From a virus, in the IMG/VR virus record IMGVR_UViG_3300030110_000758, positions 1-55,357 of that record: a DNA stretch of 55,357 nucleotides. One strand, written 5' to 3'. Under the pieces are notes generated by a model. It was not told the origin of the DNA, did not search any database, and saw only the letters and a program-made list of their open reading frames with translations. This document shows positions 40,621 to 47,845 of this stretch, piece after piece; within the stretch, counting starts at the first letter, position 1; each line of letters opens with the position of its first letter. Position numbers and translations under genes: made by a program.

Positions 40621-41286
40621 ATGGCTTGGACTGTAAAAGCTTCAGTAGAGGAAGCTGGTAAGATATCTCAAGGCAATTCAAAGATGCCAGGCTCTACGTT
40701 TGCTACAGATGCGTTTGCTTGCAAGGTAGGCTCAAAGCTTGCTAAGATTGAGGGTAGTGTATGCAACAAGTGCTACGCTCGTAAGCTTCAAAAGTTACGC
40801 CCTAGTGTAAACCAAGGTTGGACTAAGAACTATCTCAAAGCTACCAAGCTGATTGCAGATAATCCTCAACGTTGGGCTAGTGCCGCAGCTTTTCAGATAT
40901 CGCGCATAGCTGACAAATCTCAGGAGTTCTATCACAGATGGTTTGATAGTGGCGATCTTGACAGTGTAGATATGCTACGTGCTATCGTGCTGGCTGTAGA
41001 GTTGACGCCACATATTAAGCATTGGCTACCTACTCGTGAAGCTAAGATTGTCCAACAATATCGCAAGAAGTATGGCAACGAGCCAAGCAATCTAATTATC
41101 CGTGTGAGTGCTACCATGATAGGTGACAAGCCTATTCGTGGACACGCTAACACGTCAACTGTACACGTCAAGAATACTGACCACTATGGCTATGCTTGCC
41201 CAGCGCCAAAGCAAGATAATAATTGTGGATCGTGTCGTGCTTGCTGGTCACATGACGTACCAAATGTCAGCTACACAAAACATTAA
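40621..41286 (+). CDS. Gp88-family cysteine-rich protein, 221 aa
   Basis: Resembles the family named after gene 88 of mycobacteriophages: S-K-M-P-G near residue 20, V-C-N-K-C-Y-A at 47-53, R-W-F-D-S-G-D-L at 106-113 and H-W-L-P-T-R-E at 134-140, then a Cys-rich end with C193, C202, C205 and C208. With C34, C48 and C51 there are seven Cys, enough for a zinc or iron-sulfur site. The family has no established activity that I know of; conserved Asp, Arg and Cys residues suggest an enzyme. It opens a cassette that also holds the cytosine methyltransferase. Confidence 0.78.
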   Translation: MAWTVKASVEEAGKISQGNSKMPGSTFATDAFACKVGSKLAKIEGSVCNKCYARKLQKLRPSVNQGWTKNYLKATKLIADNPQRWASAAAFQISRIADKSQEFYHRWFDSGDLDSVDMLRAIVLAVELTPHIKHWLPTREAKIVQQYRKKYGNEPSNLIIRVSATMIGDKPIRGHANTSTVHVKNTDHYGYACPAPKQDNNCGSCRACWSHDVPNVSYTKH

Positions 41287-41346
41287 GCTTGACACCTAAA
41301 CTAAACTATGATCTAACTATATCGAACACATAAAGGAGATACAACC

Positions 41347-41574
41347 ATGTTCGTACTATTCGCTACTAAGCCTCTTAACGATGGCACAAAAGGCTTTCGC
41401 TTCAACTTCGCAGGTGTCAAGGGTTTGACACGTAAGCGTAAAACCTTAAGCCGTGGCTTCAAGGTCAACACTACCAAGTGTATGACTGGTGTACACTTTG
41501 GCAAGCGTACCATCTACATTGAGCGTAAGCTTAACCGTAAAACAGAGCGTAAGCTTTGCCACTTTGCAGGGTAA
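41347..41574 (+). CDS. Small basic protein, 75 aa
   Basis: Preceded by AAAGGAG seven to eight bases before ATG 41347. About one third of residues are Lys or Arg (K-G-L-T-R-K-R-K-T-L-S-R-G-F-K-V-N; E-R-K-L-N-R-K-T-E-R-K-L), so it probably binds nucleic acid. Beta strands alternate with basic loops. It lies between the Gp88 and methyltransferase genes. I recognise no family. Confidence 0.65.
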   Translation: MFVLFATKPLNDGTKGFRFNFAGVKGLTRKRKTLSRGFKVNTTKCMTGVHFGKRTIYIERKLNRKTERKLCHFAG

Positions 41575-41600
41575 CATTTAGGATATATGGAGACACAGCA

Positions 41601-41978
41601 ATGAAGTTTGACAAACCAACAGCCCGCAAGATTCGTGAAGCCATGCAGGAAGCGTTAGAAAACGCAGGAATACATGGTGTATCTATTAACGTAGGTAACT
41701 GCTCATTCACTGATGGGGAAGCTACCTACAAAGTTAAAGTATTGATTGATGGAGCTAAATCTAGAGATGAGCAAGCCCTTGAACAGATGGCTACACTCAT
41801 GGGATTTGACACAAGTAAGATTGCTACACTGCAAGGCATGATGGTGTCACTTGTAAGCTACAACTCTAGAGCACGTAAGCGTCCTTGGGTAGTACAGGAT
41901 TTAACAACCACACAGAAGTATATTATTGATGATGACACAGCCAAGCGTTTGTTTGGCACAGTAGCAGAGGTATCATAA
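41601..41978 (+). CDS. Protein of unknown function, 125 aa
   Basis: I choose ATG 41601 with GGAGACACAGCA upstream. The sequence begins with helix (A-R-K-I-R-E-A-M-Q-E-A-L-E-N-A-G) followed by alternating beta strands (V-S-I-N-V-G-N-C-S-F-T-D-G-E-A-T-Y-K-V-K-V-L-I-D-G), which suggests a small alpha/beta domain. The C-terminus contains K-R-P-W-V-V-Q-D-L. It ends two bases before the methyltransferase start and may be its partner. No family recognised. Confidence 0.65.
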   Translation: MKFDKPTARKIREAMQEALENAGIHGVSINVGNCSFTDGEATYKVKVLIDGAKSRDEQALEQMATLMGFDTSKIATLQGMMVSLVSYNSRARKRPWVVQDLTTTQKYIIDDDTAKRLFGTVAEVS

Positions 41979-41980
41979 CT

Positions 41981-42907
41981 ATGAATGTACTATCACTATT
42001 TGACGGTATGTCATGTGGACAGCTTGCCCTTGAAAGGGCAGGCATCCCAGTAGATAATTATTTCGCAGCGGAGATTGACAAGTATGCAATCAAGGTAGCT
42101 ACAGCTAATTTTCCTGGTACTATTCAGCTTGGTGATGTTACTGCTATAGATCCAGACAAGCTACCCAATATAGATCTACTTATTGGTGGCTCACCGTGTC
42201 AGGGCTTTAGTTTTGCTGGTAAGCAACTTAACTTTGACGATCCACGTAGCAAGTTATTCTGGGAATATGTGCGGCTACTCAAGGCACTCAAGCCTAAGTA
42301 CTTCTTGCTAGAGAACGTGCGTATGAAACAAGAAAGCATGGACGTTATCACAAAAGCGCTGGGCGTAGAGCCTATCTTTATCAATAGCAGTCGTGTCTCT
42401 GCACAAAACAGACAGAGGTATTACTGGACAAATATACCTATGTATGCCTTCCCAGAAGATAAAGGTATTGTATTGTCTGACATACTAGAAAATGGACATG
42501 TTGACCGTGACAAATCACACTGCATTGATGCTAATTACTTCAAGGGCGGCAACCTAAAATCATACTTTGAGAAGCACCGTAGACAGCTAGTGTTTAGTAA
42601 GGATGGCATGTGTCATGTAGGTGACGCAGGTATCAGTGACAAGTATGCATATGTCAACCGTGTGTATCATCCATCAGGTAAAGGCCCATCACTTGTAGCG
42701 TCAGATGGTGGACACCTACAACCTAAAGTATCTAAAGGTACTACTGAGTACAGGAAGCTGACACCTCTAGAGTGTGAGCGTTTACAGACAGTACCTGATG
42801 GCTACACCGACCACGTATCTAATACGCAGCGGTACAAAATGCTTGGCAATGGATGGACAGTTGACGTAGTGTCACATATATTTGGAGGACTAACACAATG
42901 CACATAG
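41981..42907 (+). CDS. DNA (cytosine-5) methyltransferase, 308 aa
   Basis: Transfers methyl groups from S-adenosylmethionine to cytosine. All key motifs are visible: motif I S-L-F-D-G-M-S-C-G at 5-13, motif IV G-G-S-P-C-Q-G-F-S with catalytic C73, motif VI E-N-V at 111-113, motif VIII Q-N-R-Q-R-Y-Y-W at 142-149, motif IX L-T-P-L-E-C-E-R-L-Q near 265, and motif X G-N-G-W-T-V. The target-recognition region between VIII and IX is about 100 residues, as in short single-target enzymes. No matching restriction gene is nearby, so it probably protects phage DNA from host cutting or marks it. Confidence 0.93.
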   Translation: MNVLSLFDGMSCGQLALERAGIPVDNYFAAEIDKYAIKVATANFPGTIQLGDVTAIDPDKLPNIDLLIGGSPCQGFSFAGKQLNFDDPRSKLFWEYVRLLKALKPKYFLLENVRMKQESMDVITKALGVEPIFINSSRVSAQNRQRYYWTNIPMYAFPEDKGIVLSDILENGHVDRDKSHCIDANYFKGGNLKSYFEKHRRQLVFSKDGMCHVGDAGISDKYAYVNRVYHPSGKGPSLVASDGGHLQPKVSKGTTEYRKLTPLECERLQTVPDGYTDHVSNTQRYKMLGNGWTVDVVSHIFGGLTQCT

Positions 42908-43098
42908 CTATATGGAAACAGATGTCAGATGACAAAGAACATCTGTCAATGGTAACTTTCAAAGATAGCAAAGATCTGAGAGAGAGACTATTCTCAGGTG
43001 AGCTACCTAATTTACCTGACAATATTATAGTCACGAACTCTGATGGTTTGGTTATCAGAGAATACGTGATCGGTCTAGAGGAGATAGATATACAATGA
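42898..43098 (+). CDS. Small acidic protein of unknown function, 66 aa
   Basis: Overlaps the end of the methyltransferase gene by ten bases and the next gene by four. The sequence has a beta start (H-I-A-I-W-K-Q) and a long acidic middle with E-L-P-N-L-P-D-N-I-I-V-T-N-S-D-G. No signal peptide or membrane segment. It may be a small partner of the neighbouring gene products; I do not recognise it. Confidence 0.55.
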   Translation: MHIAIWKQMSDDKEHLSMVTFKDSKDLRERLFSGELPNLPDNIIVTNSDGLVIREYVIGLEEIDIQ

Positions 43099-43430
43099 AA
43101 CTTACAATCAATACAAAAGCTTTTCCTGATGTACCAGTAGAGCACCTCAAAGAAATGCTTGGCATATTGCCTCATTGGGTAGGCGAGTACATCATTTACG
43201 GTACAGACATGGACATCGTAGGTTTTATGACTGAGCGCTATGGCTTTGGTAGCTTGTATCAATTCAAGGGTGACGTACAGTCGGATGGTACATACAGCTA
43301 TCCAGAGGATCCTGACCTGCCATACATAGGTAAGATGAATACACCCAACGGCTACGTGTACTTCTATAAGTACGCTATGCTTGCACTACCCTTGCCTGAT
43401 GGTGAGTACTTCGTAACGAGGATGGACTAA
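43095..43430 (+). CDS. Protein of unknown function, 111 aa
   Basis: A Tyr/Gly/Asp-rich mixed protein with an M-L-G-I-L-P-H-W-V-G-E-Y-I-I-Y-G segment near residue 23 and a C-terminal Y-V-Y-F-Y-K-Y-A-M-L-A-L-P-L-P-D-G-E-Y-F. Aromatic and Pro-Gly turns suggest a compact alpha/beta fold. It follows the 66-residue gene with a four-base overlap. Unknown family. Confidence 0.6.
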   Translation: MKLTINTKAFPDVPVEHLKEMLGILPHWVGEYIIYGTDMDIVGFMTERYGFGSLYQFKGDVQSDGTYSYPEDPDLPYIGKMNTPNGYVYFYKYAMLALPLPDGEYFVTRMD

Positions 43431-43434
43431 GACT

Positions 43435-43614
43435 ATGCTACTAGTTCTGTCCTCTCCTATATTGGCTTACTTCCTGATGTTATTCAGTGTTGTTATCCTT
43501 ACTCATATAGGAATAGATAGAAAGGATATTGACGCAGCTACACTTACTGCGATATACTTTCAGTGTATATTAATAGTACAACTAATAAGAGCAATTAAGA
43601 AAGGAATAACCTAA
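43435..43614 (+). CDS. Small protein with two membrane segments, 59 aa
   Basis: Start ATG 43435 lies four bases after the previous stop. Hydrophobic segments at residues 2-24 (L-V-L-S-S-P-I-L-A-Y-F-L-M-L-F-S-V-V-I) and 36-51 are joined by a short polar loop (H-I-G-I-D-R-K-D-I-D), with a basic C-terminus. The stop is coupled to the next gene by TAATG. A small two-pass membrane protein in the early arm could alter the host membrane or exclude other phages; unproven. Confidence 0.6.
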   Translation: MLLVLSSPILAYFLMLFSVVILTHIGIDRKDIDAATLTAIYFQCILIVQLIRAIKKGIT

Positions 43615-43919
43615 TGAATATCGAAGACCAAACAGTAGAAGTAAAAGTATGGGATCACAATGACGCAGTTATCTTTGTGTATGAAAGTACACACGAAAAG
43701 ACAGATGAATTACACGAGGGTGTACCTGTTTGGAAGGGCTATAAAAAAGTTCTTACTGCCATACCTGTAAACTTTTCTTACGGTTCTTTATCTAAAAATG
43801 AACAGCTAGATAAGGTATGCAGAGTAGCTGATGCATTGAGTGAATTGTACTCTGATGATGATTTAAATGAAATAGGCGTGTCTTACTACATCAACCATGA
43901 TCAGTCTGTAAACGGCTAA
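43614..43919 (+). CDS. Protein of unknown function, 101 aa
   Basis: Beta-rich first half (V-E-V-K-V-W-D-H-N-D-A-V-I-F-V-Y-E-S-T-H) and a helical second half (L-S-K-N-E-Q-L-D-K-V-C-R-V-A-D-A-L-S-E-L-Y). Acidic, as many early phage proteins that act on host enzymes are. No motif or family recognised. It is translationally coupled to the membrane protein upstream. Confidence 0.6.
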   Translation: MNIEDQTVEVKVWDHNDAVIFVYESTHEKTDELHEGVPVWKGYKKVLTAIPVNFSYGSLSKNEQLDKVCRVADALSELYSDDDLNEIGVSYYINHDQSVNG

Positions 43920-43936
43920 TATAGGAGACTAAACTA

Positions 43937-44110
43937 ATGACATATAATGATTTACTTATCCCTATCAATGACTACTACAATGATCTGCAGCGGGAGATTG
44001 ATGACGCAGATTGGCTAGGTGATTTAGCTACTGCTGATGCTATGCGTGAAGACATACAGCACGTTAAGCAACTGATTGACAATGGCGAAATGTATTACCC
44101 GCTATGGTAG
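43937..44110 (+). CDS. Small acidic helical protein, 57 aa
   Basis: AGGAGA upstream of ATG 43937 gives a good ribosome site. The protein is acidic and mostly helical (N-D-Y-Y-N-D-L-Q-R-E-I-D-D-A-D-W-L-G-D-L) and ends M-Y-Y-P-L-W. Its last codons overlap the start of the next microprotein by seven bases. Unknown function. Confidence 0.6.
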   Translation: MTYNDLLIPINDYYNDLQREIDDADWLGDLATADAMREDIQHVKQLIDNGEMYYPLW

Positions 44111-44196
44111 CTGGATCACAAATAATCTTACCTTTCTTGATAGCTTATGTAGGTGGCTTCATATACTTATACTTGAAAGGTAGTGACGAGGAATAA
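44104..44196 (+). CDS. Membrane microprotein, 30 aa
   Basis: Starts at ATG 44104 inside the end of the previous gene and stops at 44196, four bases before the next ATG. Nearly the whole peptide is one membrane segment (I-I-L-P-F-L-I-A-Y-V-G-G-F-I-Y-L-Y-L) with an acidic end (G-S-D-E-E). Placement exactly between two genes supports it, but the size leaves doubt. Confidence 0.45.
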   Translation: MVAGSQIILPFLIAYVGGFIYLYLKGSDEE

Positions 44197-44199
44197 CTT

Positions 44200-44409
44200 A
44201 TGGCCTTGTATATTAAAAGAGTTCTTATCGCCTTCTCAGTATTAGTTAACGTAATACTTGGTGGCACGAACAATCAAACGTTTAGCGCTAGGAATTGGCA
44301 ATGGAAAAGAGAGCATAAGCCTAACTTGGTTTGGCTGCTTGATTTAGTTATAGGGAAAGGACACTGTTCAGAATGTTGGGTTTACTGGAAGACACGCAGG
44401 AGATGGTAA
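44200..44409 (+). CDS. Small membrane-associated phage protein, 69 aa
   Basis: Residues 5-22 are hydrophobic (I-K-R-V-L-I-A-F-S-V-L-V-N-V-I-L-G-G). The rest has N-Q-T-F-S-A-R-N-W-Q-W-K-R and a C-terminal L-D-L-V-I-G-K-G-H-C-S-E-C-W. This pattern, a membrane start followed by T-x-S-A-R-x-W-x-W and a late H-C, is familiar from small proteins of many tailed phages, sometimes near lysis genes, but the role is not established. It overlaps the recombinase gene by 37 bases. Confidence 0.6.
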   Translation: MALYIKRVLIAFSVLVNVILGGTNNQTFSARNWQWKREHKPNLVWLLDLVIGKGHCSECWVYWKTRRRW

Positions 44410-45293
44410 AAGCTAAGACAGTACAACAGCTAGTGTATGCATACTTAAAATCAGATGCGTTCCGCAAGCTAGGCAGAGCATCGAAGATAGACTACTCTGA
44501 TTGCTTAAATATAATAGAAGATGAATTAGGACATATCAGTATCAAATCAGGTTTGACTGTACCTACCATGCAGAAACACTACAACATTTGGCTAGAACGT
44601 GGAGTGCATCGTGCAAACAAGATAGCTGCGATCATGTCTATACTTATTAATTGGTCTACGAAGAATAACTTACGTGTCTTCAACCCTATGAAGTACCTAG
44701 ACAAGACACCTAACCCTGCACGTAAAGTTATATGGGAGCCAAGCCAGGTTAAGATATTCTTGGATACAGCGTACAGCCAGTGGAAGTGGAGATCCGTAGG
44801 CTTGATTGTGCAGATGGCTTACGAGTGGGGTCAGCGTGTAGGTGATATGCGTATGCTGTTGTGGAACGCTATAGATTTAGACAAAGGACGCTGTGATTTC
44901 GAGCAAAGCAAACGAGGTGAGGCAGTGCATTTGCCTATCAGTGATGGCTTGATGCACGTACTGAGACAGCAACACGAAACGTTTAGCTTTCAAGTATTGG
45001 TAGCACCACAGATACAGCCTAGTGATGGAGCGTACAAGCCGTACACTAAGGAGGGTCTTCACGTACACGTCAATGCAATACTCAAGGAAGCTGGACTACC
45101 AAGCCACCTGACAGCTATGGATATGCGCCGTACAGCTATCACTGAGATGGTTGAAGCTGGTGTAGATATAACACAGATCAAACAAGTTAGTGGACACACT
45201 AGCATAAATAGCTTGACTCCGTATATCAAACACACGTATACTGGAGCATCAGAAGCATTAGCCCAGCGCAATGCGTACAAGGATAAAGAGTGA
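44373..45293 (+). CDS. Tyrosine recombinase / integrase-like, 306 aa
   Basis: The C-terminal catalytic domain shows R155 (W-G-Q-R-V-G-D), K180 (E-Q-S-K-R), R252 in M-D-M-R-R-T, H275 (V-S-G-H-T) and nucleophile Y284 (L-T-P-Y-I-K). In the usual H-x-x-R box the His is replaced by Met249. The N-terminal 115 residues look like a core-binding domain. Start 44373 has AAAGGAC at good spacing; the ATG at 44403 has a site too close. No repressor or excisionase is visible, so it may integrate the phage, resolve multimers, or be a relic. Confidence 0.82.
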   Translation: MLGLLEDTQEMVKAKTVQQLVYAYLKSDAFRKLGRASKIDYSDCLNIIEDELGHISIKSGLTVPTMQKHYNIWLERGVHRANKIAAIMSILINWSTKNNLRVFNPMKYLDKTPNPARKVIWEPSQVKIFLDTAYSQWKWRSVGLIVQMAYEWGQRVGDMRMLLWNAIDLDKGRCDFEQSKRGEAVHLPISDGLMHVLRQQHETFSFQVLVAPQIQPSDGAYKPYTKEGLHVHVNAILKEAGLPSHLTAMDMRRTAITEMVEAGVDITQIKQVSGHTSINSLTPYIKHTYTGASEALAQRNAYKDKE

Positions 45294-45925
45294 TGAAATC
45301 TTGTAAAACATGCGGTAAAGATACTGATGAATTATATAAACATCATATAATCCCTATAGCTAATGGAGGTAAAGACAAAAAAGAAAACATTATAGATATA
45401 TGTGTAGATTGTCATAGCATAGCACATGATGTAAGTTTTAAAAGTTCTAAAGGTCCAATTAGAAATGGAATTAAAAAAACAAAAGATGCACATGCTTACT
45501 TCTGTAATCTTGACGATAATTTTTGGTTAGGTTTTTTTGATGATTTAAATTTTGAAAATAACTATCTATATTGTTTTATATGGGGAGGTTTTATGTGTGG
45601 TGAAATATCTGGATCAGATTTGATACGTATGTTAGAAGATAATTTTAAAAAAAGAAAGAACATAATAAACATAAGTGATAAAACCATAAGAGACATTAAA
45701 AGTATATATGAATATCGTAAAGAAGTAGATGCATTTAAAGATAAATTAAAGCAGGAAAAATCTAAAGAAAACTACCCGTCAAATAGAGTATCTAAAGTAG
45801 ACAATAAAAAAATTAAAGAGTTGCTAGATCAGGGTCTAAACAAAGCAGAGGTAGCAAGAACTCTTAACATAAGTAGGATGACGGTTTATAGAGCAATTAA
45901 TATTAAGGATAACAGTGATGGATAA
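45293..45925 (+). CDS. HNH homing-type endonuclease with C-terminal helix-turn-helix, 210 aa
   Basis: The N-terminal HNH domain has C-K-T-C-G-K-D, H-H-I-I-P-I-A-N-G-G near residue 18 and I-C-V-D-C-H-S-I-A-H, giving the catalytic His and a Cys4 zinc site. The C-terminal end (I-K-E-L-L-D-Q-G-L-N-K-A-E-V-A-R-T-L-N-I) is a helix-turn-helix of the recombinase/resolvase type that would bind target DNA. The gene is more A+T-rich than its neighbours and overlaps both, as expected for a mobile homing gene that inserted between recombinase and primase. Confidence 0.85.
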   Translation: MKSCKTCGKDTDELYKHHIIPIANGGKDKKENIIDICVDCHSIAHDVSFKSSKGPIRNGIKKTKDAHAYFCNLDDNFWLGFFDDLNFENNYLYCFIWGGFMCGEISGSDLIRMLEDNFKKRKNIINISDKTIRDIKSIYEYRKEVDAFKDKLKQEKSKENYPSNRVSKVDNKKIKELLDQGLNKAEVARTLNISRMTVYRAINIKDNSDG

Positions 45926-46733
45926 TTACATAGAGGAAACACTGGATTTAACTGAGGGTGAATCCATACGCAAGGCTTGTCCTAAATGTGGCAGCAAAAA
46001 CACCTTCACTGCACGTAAAGTTGACGGTAGGATTATCTACAACTGTTACAAATTATCGTGCGATCTCAAAGGCATGGTGTCCACAGCTATGACTATGGAA
46101 GAAATGCAGTCTTACTTTAAGAAGCCCCTAATAGAATCACATAATGATAACAACGAGTTAACTACCTTTGTTTATCCAGAACATGTAGTTGATGGTAGCA
46201 CTGTGCAAAACGGACAGATGCGTAGATTTATTATGCGCTGGCCTATACTTAAACATGAGAACTTAATGTATGACGTTAAAAGTAAACGTGTAGTTTTTCC
46301 TATCTATAACGATGGTAGATTGATAGATGCCATAGGCCGTGCATTAGATGGAGCTATACCAAAGTGGTACAGATACGGTGGTATTGGAAGCTTCTACAAA
46401 AGATGTATAGGTAAACCCAACGGTGTATATGTCATAGTCGAAGATGTTATTAGTGCTATCACTGTAGCTAAACGTATGCCAGGAACGACAGGCTTTGCCA
46501 TACTTGGTACTAGCTTGACAGACGATCACCTAGCTGATATAAGTGATAATGCGTCAAGCTGTTTAGTTGCACTTGATCCTGACGCACTAAGTAAAAGTAT
46601 GGAGTTCAGTAAGAAGATACAACTCTGGACTGATTTACCTGCTTGGGTGTTACACGTTGAGGATGACATCAAGTATGAACGTGTGAAAGATATAACTAAT
46701 TTAAGGATTCTGATAGATGGAGCGATTGAATAA
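45918..46733 (+). CDS. DNA primase, zinc finger plus Toprim, 271 aa
   Basis: Makes RNA primers for replication. The N-terminal zinc finger is C21-x2-C24 ... C43-x4-C48. The Toprim domain has E175 in I-V-E-D-V-I-S-A and the D220-P-D222 pair in V-A-L-D-P-D-A, both metal ligands. In T7 the primase and helicase are one protein; here the helicase is a separate gene 3 kb downstream. I use ATG 45918, with AAGGAT upstream, though a GTG three bases earlier is in frame. It overlaps the HNH gene by eight bases. Confidence 0.87.
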   Translation: MDNYIEETLDLTEGESIRKACPKCGSKNTFTARKVDGRIIYNCYKLSCDLKGMVSTAMTMEEMQSYFKKPLIESHNDNNELTTFVYPEHVVDGSTVQNGQMRRFIMRWPILKHENLMYDVKSKRVVFPIYNDGRLIDAIGRALDGAIPKWYRYGGIGSFYKRCIGKPNGVYVIVEDVISAITVAKRMPGTTGFAILGTSLTDDHLADISDNASSCLVALDPDALSKSMEFSKKIQLWTDLPAWVLHVEDDIKYERVKDITNLRILIDGAIE

Positions 46734-46863
46734 ACAGAACCCTATGGCTAAAGATTTGCGGCAACCTAAGTATAAGCAGCGAGTTATACCTGATAAGAAG
46801 AAACCTAAACCAGTACGGAAAGAGAAACATAAAGGAGATATACATGCTTACAGAGACAGTTAA
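46717..46863 (+). CDS. Small basic protein next to primase, 48 aa
   Basis: Overlaps the end of the primase gene by 17 bases and the next gene by 20. The sequence has M-A-K-D-L-R-Q-P-K-Y-K-Q-R-V-I, a short motif (D-L-R-x-P-K-Y-x-x-R-V) that I have seen in many phage microproteins near replication genes, followed by a Lys/Pro-rich tail (K-K-K-P-K-P-V-R-K-E-K). Probably nucleic-acid binding. ATG 46744 is an alternative start. Confidence 0.65.
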   Translation: MERLNKQNPMAKDLRQPKYKQRVIPDKKKPKPVRKEKHKGDIHAYRDS

Positions 46864-47266
46864 TCCAAAGACAGGTAAAAATAGATATTACAAAGACAAT
46901 CCAGAGCATAAGAAAATGTATCAAAGGATTTACTACTGGAAGAATAAAGCTATTAAAAGAATAAATGAATCTCAATTAGACAACGTAAAGAACGGTTACG
47001 TTTATGCAGTGGGTCATCCTAAATTTGATGGTATAAAAATAGGCAGGACACATAACATAGAACAAAGATTGTCTCAACTTAATACAGGTTGTCCTGGTAG
47101 ATTATACTATGTAGTTTATAAAGTGTATCAAGATGATTGTCACGAGGCAGAAAGAAAGGCACACGAATTAGCTAACAACTATGGGGATATATTAAAAGGT
47201 GAGTGGTTTAAGATAACAGAAGAGCAAGCATTAGAAGTATTACAGGAGTTGACACTTGATAACTAA
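46844..47266 (+). CDS. GIY-YIG superfamily protein, T5orf172 / MUG113 type, 140 aa
   Basis: The C-terminal domain begins near residue 50 with G-Y-V-Y-A-V-G-H-P and continues I-K-I-G-R-T-H-N-I-E-Q-R-L-S-Q-L-N-T-G-C-P, then H-E-A-E-R-K-A-H and G-E-W-F, the order of motifs in T5orf172/MUG113 domains. These belong to the GIY-YIG nuclease superfamily: Y52 in the (G)-x-Y motif, R64, and E near 102 and 119 would be active-site residues. The N-terminal 45 residues are basic and likely bind DNA. It may be a homing or replication-linked nicking enzyme. Confidence 0.78.
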   Translation: MLTETVNPKTGKNRYYKDNPEHKKMYQRIYYWKNKAIKRINESQLDNVKNGYVYAVGHPKFDGIKIGRTHNIEQRLSQLNTGCPGRLYYVVYKVYQDDCHEAERKAHELANNYGDILKGEWFKITEEQALEVLQELTLDN

Positions 47267-47687
47267 GATATTAAATAGGCTACCTGAGTTCTGTTTTAGT
47301 CACTGGCTTTTACGTATACCTTTGTCTATTGTGTTTATACAACAAGGCTTATCTAAACTACCTATTAATATAGAAGATGCTGATTCATTTGGTCTACCTT
47401 ACATCGTTTGGTGGTTCGCTGCGTATGGTGAAATAGGTGCAGGTATAGGGTTAATAGTTAGTGGTATCATAGGGTCAAGCATATGGGATTTTTGGATTAG
47501 AGATATGATGCACCATTGGTCAGATTTACTTACACGTTTCTGTGGTATTACTATTTGTTGTATTATGACAGGAGTGATATGGGTAGGTGAACCCGATAGT
47601 TTAATGGATGTTTTACTATATGATAACTTACATGTTTTTCTTTGGGTAGGTGGTTTATTCTTTGCTTTGAGGGGTAAGCGAGCATGA
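47256..47687 (+). CDS. DoxX-like membrane protein, 143 aa
   Basis: Four hydrophobic segments (about residues 15-33, 45-70, 90-110 and 120-138), with L-L-R-I-P-L-S-I-V-F-I-Q-Q-G-L-S-K-L at the start of the first and W-W-F-A-A-Y-G-E-I-G-A-G-I-G-L-I in the second, resembling the DoxX family of inner-membrane proteins. The start is TTG 47256 with AGGAG seven bases before it. Its role in a phage is unknown; it may support host respiration or redox balance during infection. Confidence 0.65.
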   Translation: MITKILNRLPEFCFSHWLLRIPLSIVFIQQGLSKLPINIEDADSFGLPYIVWWFAAYGEIGAGIGLIVSGIIGSSIWDFWIRDMMHHWSDLLTRFCGITICCIMTGVIWVGEPDSLMDVLLYDNLHVFLWVGGLFFALRGKRA

Positions 47688-47845
47688 TGCGAAGAGTTAA
47701 AGATGTAGTGTGTTCTTGGTGCAAGAAAGAGTTTAGCACTAAGGATTACACTTCATGTCCACACTGTAAAGATATGTATCAGTGTGTAAGTTGTGGAGCA
47801 CCAACTAAAAATACATGGTGTAACTTTTGTTTGGAGGAAGAATAA
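47684..47845 (+). CDS. Double zinc-ribbon protein, 53 aa
   Basis: Four C-x2-C pairs at C10/C13, C25/C28, C34/C37 and C46/C49 make two zinc ribbons in 53 residues. Starts at ATG 47684 (or 47687), overlapping the end of the DoxX-like gene, and ends directly before the next ATG (TAA-ATG). Such small proteins often bind nucleic acids or transcription and replication factors; the partner is unknown. Confidence 0.75.
   Translation: MMRRVKDVVCSWCKKEFSTKDYTSCPHCKDMYQCVSCGAPTKNTWCNFCLEEE

Noticed and set aside
41289-41312. TTGACA followed by TATGAT upstream of the 75-residue basic protein
   Set aside because: The spacer is only 12 bases, too short for a sigma70 promoter, and no other -10 box fits.
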